NCBI RefSeq assembly: GCF_001953865.1
Contig: NZ_MQUQ01000005.1
Span: 771,256-835,255 of the forward strand
DNA length: 64,000 nt
Direction of reading: 5' to 3'
DNA from: Amycolatopsis coloradensis
GTDB lineage: Bacteria; Actinomycetota; Actinomycetes; Mycobacteriales; Pseudonocardiaceae
The notes beneath the pieces are model-generated. The model was not told the DNA's origin and did not search any database. It was given only the letters and a program-made list of their open reading frames with translations. Within the stretch, counting starts at the first letter, position 1. Each line of letters begins with the position of its first letter. The position numbers and the translations under genes were made by a program. This document shows positions 60,184-64,000 of this stretch, piece by piece.

Positions 60184-61041
60184 ATGAAGCTTCGAAGAGC
60201 CTCACTTCTGTCTCTCGTGGCCGCCGTGGCCGCGATCATGCTCGTTGCGCCGTCCTCCGCCCTCGCCGCCCCGCCGACCAGCGCGGTGGAGGTTTCGCCG
60301 ACCACTGTCCAACGTGGACAGACGTTCACCGTCAAGCAAACCGTCTACAACGCCGACGCGACGTCGACCATCGAAGGTGGCAAGGCGACGCTCTACGGCA
60401 AGGAATCCTCCCTGCCGGGGATCGTCGACCTGGTGTCGTGTCCCGGCGCGTTCGCCTGCGACATGCTCGGTGGCAGCATCCGCGGCGGGGTCGGCACCGT
60501 GACGCCCGGCCAGAGCAAGACCGTGTTGTTCACCTTCCGGGTCAAGGACGACGCCCCACTGGGGAACGTCACCCTGCAGCACCAGTTCGTCGGTGACAAC
60601 TACAGCTTCGAGATCCTCGACGGTCCCGTGCTGACCGTCACCGGCGCGCAGAGCGCCGCGGACCTCGGTGTCACACTGACCGCTTCCCCGCGCGGGATCC
60701 TGACGTCGGCGGTCGAGTACACGGTCAAGGTCACCAACTCCGGTCCGGGCACGGCGTCCGGGATCCGGGTCGCGTCGACCCTCGGCAACGGGCTGCGGTT
60801 CACCGGCTCGTCCACCTGCTCGAACCCGAGCGGGACGAAGGTCGTCAACTGCGACATCTCGTCGCTCGCGTCGGGAACCAGTGCCACGGCCAAGTTCTCG
60901 GTGGCCGCCGGACTGCTGGCCCTCGGACCGGTCAAGACGACCGCGAAGTTCACGCAGAGTTCCGTCGCCGACCCGAACGCCGCCAACAACACCGCGTCGT
61001 CGACCTGCACCGCGATCACCGGGCTCCTGCTCACCTGCTAG
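60184..61041 (+). CDS. Secreted DUF11/CARDB-type protein
   Basis: 285 aa with a signal peptide (about 1-28; LLSLVAAVAAIMLVAPSSAL, cut after ALA). Two Ig-like sheets follow: PTTVQRGQTFTVKQTVYNAD (about 35-150) and VEYTVKVTNSGPGTASGIRV with LPxGLRF-type text (about 160-270), the latter a DUF11 pattern. Cysteines near the end probably pair. It is a cell-surface or secreted protein of unknown role. Confidence 0.82.
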   Translation: MKLRRASLLSLVAAVAAIMLVAPSSALAAPPTSAVEVSPTTVQRGQTFTVKQTVYNADATSTIEGGKATLYGKESSLPGIVDLVSCPGAFACDMLGGSIRGGVGTVTPGQSKTVLFTFRVKDDAPLGNVTLQHQFVGDNYSFEILDGPVLTVTGAQSAADLGVTLTASPRGILTSAVEYTVKVTNSGPGTASGIRVASTLGNGLRFTGSSTCSNPSGTKVVNCDISSLASGTSATAKFSVAAGLLALGPVKTTAKFTQSSVADPNAANNTASSTCTAITGLLLTC

Positions 61042-61046
61042 CCCCC

Positions 61047-61097
61047 CGCCATTCGGCGCCTGATTGCCGAGTTTCCGCAATCGGGTGCCGAATGGCG
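61047..61097. terminator. Bidirectional terminator hairpin
   Basis: Arms 61047-61066 and 61078-61097 pair over 20 bp with two mismatches (core CGCCATTCGGC). It sits between the convergent DUF11-type and sigma-factor genes, 5 bases from the first stop and touching the second. Confidence 0.8.
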
Positions 61098-62327
61098 TCA
61101 GCGCAGCCGGGCGGCCCGTGAGTGGAGATAACGCTGGTGCGGCAGGCTTGCCGCGCGCCGCGCGGCCTCCACATAGGACTCGACGGCCTCGCCGGTGTCC
61201 CCGGCCATTTCGAGCAGATGCGCGCGAGCGGCGTGGAACCGATGATCGCCGGGGAGCCGGTCGCCGAGTCTTCCCAGTGCCGTCAGGCCTTCTCGTGGCC
61301 CTCGGACCATCCCGACGGCGACGGCGTGGTTCAGCGCGACCACGGGATTGTCGGAGAGTCGCAGCAGTAATTCGTACAGGGCTTCGATCTGTGGCCAATC
61401 GGTCTCTTCGGCGCTCGGCGCCTCGTCGTGCAGTGCGGCGATCGCCGCCTGGATCTGGAACTGCCCGGTCGGCCCGTTGGGCAGCGCTTCGGACAGCAGC
61501 GCGATCCCTTCGGCGACATACTCGGTGTTCCAGCGGCTTCGGTCCTGTTCGGACATCGGGACCGGCGTGCCGTCCGGTCCGACCCTCGCCGGACGGCGGG
61601 CGTCGGTGAGCAGCATCAGCGCGAGCAGTCCGGCGACCTCGCTGTCGTCCGGCAAGAGCCGATGGACGACCCGGGCCAGCCGGATGGCTTCGGCGGAAAG
61701 TTCGCTCCGCACCAGGTCAGGGCCGGACGTGCTGGCGTATCCCTCGGTGAAGACCAGGTACAGCACGTGGAGCACCGCGTCGAGCCGCGCCATTCGGTCG
61801 GCCGCCGGCGGCATGCCGAACGGGACGCCGCTGGTCTTGATACCGGTCTTCGCACGGCTGATCCGCCGGGTCATCGTCGCTTCGGGGACCAGGAACGCGC
61901 GCGCGATCTCCGCCGTGGTGAGGCCGCCCACCGCCCGCAGCGTCAGCGCGATCTGCGACGACGGCGACAGGGACGGGTGGCAGCACAGGAAAAGCAGGAC
62001 GAGCGTGTCGTCGGAGTCGGTGGCCCGCCGATCCGCCGCGGGGGCGAGGTGCTCCTCCGGCAAGGTCCACTGGACGACGGTGTCCTCGCGACGGCGCCGC
62101 GCCTGCTCGCCGCGGAGCAGATCGGTCAGCCGTCGCGAGGCGACGGTGATGAGCCACGCCCGCGGATTGTCCGGCAGCCCGTCGGAGGGCCACTGCGTCG
62201 CGGCCGCGAGCAACGCTTCCTGCGTCGCGTCCTCCGCCAGGTCGAAGTGGCCGTACCGGCGGACGACGGCGCCGAGGACCTGCGGCGACAGCTCGCGTAG
62301 CAGGCCCTCGAAGCCGCTGTCCGGCAT
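61098..62327 (-). CDS. ECF42-type RNA polymerase sigma factor with C-terminal helical extension
   Basis: 409 aa. The sigma2 part (HFDLAEDATQEALLAAATQW, ITVASRRLTDLLRGE) and sigma4 part (LTTAEIARAFLVPEATMTRR) are at about 10-180, then a long TPR-like helical domain (about 200-400: ALNHAVAVGMVRGPREGL, ARAHLLEMAGDTGEAVESYV). This length and the DGPF gene that precedes it on the same strand define the ECF42 group, in which the C-terminal domain controls activity and the DGPF protein is the known genetic partner. No anti-sigma factor is present. Confidence 0.9.
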   Translation of the reverse strand: MPDSGFEGLLRELSPQVLGAVVRRYGHFDLAEDATQEALLAAATQWPSDGLPDNPRAWLITVASRRLTDLLRGEQARRRREDTVVQWTLPEEHLAPAADRRATDSDDTLVLLFLCCHPSLSPSSQIALTLRAVGGLTTAEIARAFLVPEATMTRRISRAKTGIKTSGVPFGMPPAADRMARLDAVLHVLYLVFTEGYASTSGPDLVRSELSAEAIRLARVVHRLLPDDSEVAGLLALMLLTDARRPARVGPDGTPVPMSEQDRSRWNTEYVAEGIALLSEALPNGPTGQFQIQAAIAALHDEAPSAEETDWPQIEALYELLLRLSDNPVVALNHAVAVGMVRGPREGLTALGRLGDRLPGDHRFHAARAHLLEMAGDTGEAVESYVEAARRAASLPHQRYLHSRAARLR

Positions 62328-62732
62328 CTAGAGCTCCAGTTCTTCGAAGCTGTCGGCGCACGGCCGGATGTCGACGTACCAGTCGCGGCCGAGGTCGGTG
62401 CCTTCCGGATACGGGGTGGCCGCCAGCTTGGCCGCGATCTCGGTCGCGCGGTCGTAGCTCGCGCAGTCGACGGTCGTGTACCCGACCAGGACTTCTTGCG
62501 TCTCGGCGTAGGGCCCGTCGGTCACCACGGGAGCGCCGTCGCGCAGGGAGATGCGGCGGGCGTGCGCCGGCTGGGAGAGCCCCTGCGCGGTGACGAACTC
62601 GCCGGACTCGACCAGGTCGTTGTTCCATGCGGCCATGAACTCGTGCAGGGCCGTGATGTCGTCTGCGCTCCACTTGCCGCCGATGCTGTCGAGATCCTGC
62701 TGCGACCCGAACATCATGATCATGTATTTCAT
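62328..62732 (-). CDS. DGPF (YCII) protein, ECF42 partner
   Basis: 134 aa from ATG 62732, after GAGGAGAAACC. It starts MKYMIMMFGSQQDLDSIGG and has VVTDGPYAETQEVLVGYTTV, where DGPY stands for DGPF. The sigma-factor gene starts right at its stop. Its biochemical role is unknown; ECF42 factors are thought to be co-regulated with it. Confidence 0.9.
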   Translation of the reverse strand: MKYMIMMFGSQQDLDSIGGKWSADDITALHEFMAAWNNDLVESGEFVTAQGLSQPAHARRISLRDGAPVVTDGPYAETQEVLVGYTTVDCASYDRATEIAAKLAATPYPEGTDLGRDWYVDIRPCADSFEELEL

Positions 62733-62960
62733 GGTTTCTCCTCTCGGCAGGCACCTCGTCGGTGCCTTTCTACCGGAGACGTCGGAGCCGCCGGACCAGA
62801 CCGGACACGGTCGCCGGAGATTCTCCCCCCATCGCGATCGGCGGTGGTGTTCATCGCGTCGGCCGGTGATCTTCGCGTAGAGATGCTCGCCGCCGAGGAC
62901 CGGCGGTCGCTGTCGTCCCAGGTGCTCGGGTCGATCGTCGGTACGAGACCCCACCCCCAT

Positions 62961-63022
62961 GCGATTCGTCCTCTGGTTGCGGTCCTTGCGCACGCAACTA
63001 CCGCAACCAGAGGACGAATCGC
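62961..63022. repeat. Family B inverted repeat, perfect 23-bp stem
   Basis: Arms 62961-62983 and 63000-63022 are perfectly complementary (GCGATTCGTCCTCTGGTTGC...), with a 16-nt loop. Unlike the other copies it lies in a divergent gap, upstream of the methyltransferase, so a terminator role is less obvious. The rest of 62733-63189 shows no gene. Confidence 0.8.
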
Positions 63023-63189
63023 GGGGAGGGGGTGTGGGCTTGACCGGTCCAGACCATTCGTCCCCTAACGCAGCGTGCCGATCCACGTTCGCGTGATCAC
63101 TCCACGAGAAAGGTCGGGACACCGGGAACCGAGGACGACTTCCCGACGACTTGTGGGGCTGAATCGTGCGGCCTGGCGAGCGGAGAGAA

Positions 63190-63930
63190 ATGCACTGGTA
63201 CGAGGACGACGACCTGTGGGTCGGCTTCGCGGACGTGATGTTCCCGCCCAGCCGGGCCGAAGAGGCCGAACGCCTGACGGCCACGTCGCCGCTGCTCGCG
63301 GTCACGGAAGACACGAAGGTGCTGGACCTGGCGTGCGGCCCGGCGATCCACGTCGTGCCGCTGGCGAGGAAGGGCGCCGACGTGACCGGCGTCGACCTCA
63401 GTCCCGCCATGCTCGAACGTGCGCGTGAGGCCTGCGAAAACGCGGGAGTCGCCGCGAAGCTGGTCGAGGCCGACATGCTCGAGTACGTCGAGCCCGGCGC
63501 GTACGACCTGATCATCAACATGTACACGTCGTTCGGTTACTTCACCGAGCCCGGCGACAACCTCACCGTGCTGCGAAACGCCTACGCGAGCCTCGCGCCC
63601 GGCGGCAGGCTGCTGGTCGACGTGCTCGGCAAGGAGGTGCTCGCCGGCTGGGTCGGCCGCCCGAAAGCGGTCGACGTCGACGGTGGGACGGTCTTCATGC
63701 GCGACACGATCCTCGACGACTGGACCCGGCTCAAGACCGACTGGACCCTGGTCCGTGACGGTGCGGCGAAGCAGGCGTCGATCCTGTCCTTCCTTTACAG
63801 CGCGGCGGAACTGAAGGCGCTGTTCGAGACGGCAGGTTTCACGGGCGTCGAGTGCTTCGGCGACTTCGACGGCTCGCCTTACGACAACCACGCGCGCCGC
63901 CTGATCGTGCGTGGTGAACGTGCCGGCTGA
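63190..63930 (+). CDS. SAM-dependent class I methyltransferase
   Basis: 246 aa from ATG 63190, with GGAG just before (a GTG at 63166 is also possible). Motif I is VLDLACGPAIHVVPLARKGA, slightly unusual with Pro-Ala after the Gly; ADVTGVDLSPAMLERAREAC and INMYTSFGYFTEPGDNLTVL follow, and the C-terminal part includes FTGVECFGDFDGSPYDNHAR. It transfers methyl from SAM to an unknown small molecule. Confidence 0.88.
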   Translation: MHWYEDDDLWVGFADVMFPPSRAEEAERLTATSPLLAVTEDTKVLDLACGPAIHVVPLARKGADVTGVDLSPAMLERAREACENAGVAAKLVEADMLEYVEPGAYDLIINMYTSFGYFTEPGDNLTVLRNAYASLAPGGRLLVDVLGKEVLAGWVGRPKAVDVDGGTVFMRDTILDDWTRLKTDWTLVRDGAAKQASILSFLYSAAELKALFETAGFTGVECFGDFDGSPYDNHARRLIVRGERAG

Positions 63931-64000
63931 AACGCTCCGCCTGTTCGCCGAGCCCGACGACGAGACCGCCCGCCCGCTCCGGCTCACCGGTCCGGTGGTC
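63914..64000 (+). CDS. Start of an unidentified gene (partial)
   Basis: GTG 63914 opens a frame that overlaps the methyltransferase end by 17 bp and runs past the window edge: VNVPAETLRLFAEPDDETAR, then PLRLTGPVV. Coupled translation is likely. Too little is present to assign a function. Confidence 0.45.
   Translation, partial: MNVPAETLRLFAEPDDETARPLRLTGPVV

Overview
The window comes from a high-GC actinobacterium. GC-rich third codon positions, frequent GTG starts, 4-bp ATGA/GTGA gene overlaps, a SARP/NB-ARC regulator, wax-ester synthase-type acyltransferase, IclR/FCD-GntR regulators and rare TTA codons all fit Pseudonocardiales, and an Amycolatopsis-like genome is my best guess (inference, not demonstrated). 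No rRNA, tRNA, CRISPR array, phage or complete insertion sequence was seen; the DNA reads as chromosomal, with several small decayed genes.

Layout. 0-2.3 kb: end of a thiolase and the fadJ-type beta-oxidation enzyme. 2.4-6.4 kb: MMPL exporter and a NarL-type two-component pair. 6.4-9.4 kb: wHTH regulator with a double SRPBCC protein, a mosaic SDR/monooxygenase pseudogene, and a lipoprotein. 9.4-13.9 kb: MFS exporter, then a ThDP enzyme/FAD-oxidase operon. 14-19 kb: secreted Calx-beta protein, a large SARP-NB-ARC-TPR regulator and a divergent secreted protein. 19-29.6 kb: a catabolic island with DUF3830, class III aminotransferase, succinate-semialdehyde-type dehydrogenase, tartrate/D-malate-type dehydrogenase, FCD-GntR regulator, two Asp/Glu-racemase-superfamily proteins, D-2-hydroxyacid dehydrogenase and amidase. 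Three copies of one FadR-type operator (ATTGTYGACAAT) sit in its promoters. A 1-kb gene-poor stretch full of inverted repeats lies inside it.

29.7-36.6 kb: MFS/ArsR pair, a broken aldo-keto reductase, the pqqACDEB operon and a divergent secreted PQQ-type sugar dehydrogenase that probably uses the cofactor. 36.7-39.2 kb: WS/DGAT acyltransferase and a Xi-class glutathionyl/mycothiol transferase. 39.2-47.7 kb: a second catabolic operon (DAO-type oxidoreductase, ThDP enzyme, hydantoinase A, frameshifted hydantoinase B, SDR, FCD-GntR) with its own candidate operator. 48.3-57.9 kb: GlxA-type regulator with imine-reductase-like and PPOX genes, GNAT, IclR/SDR, two PH-domain membrane proteins, PAC2 protein and an NmrA-like reductase. 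58.3-64 kb: YCII protein, a MarR gene divergent from a nitroreductase-hemerythrin fusion across a perfect dyad, secreted DUF11-like protein, ECF42-type sigma factor with its DGPF partner, and a methyltransferase.

The most unusual features are: (i) long, nearly perfect inverted repeats of a few recurring sequence families in most convergent intergenic gaps; (ii) a 21-bp repeat array (three units direct, three inverted) with a lone copy about 35 kb away; (iii) the operator-defined catabolic island, one of whose racemase-like enzymes has lost the second catalytic cysteine; and (iv) the PQQ operon with its adjoining user enzyme.
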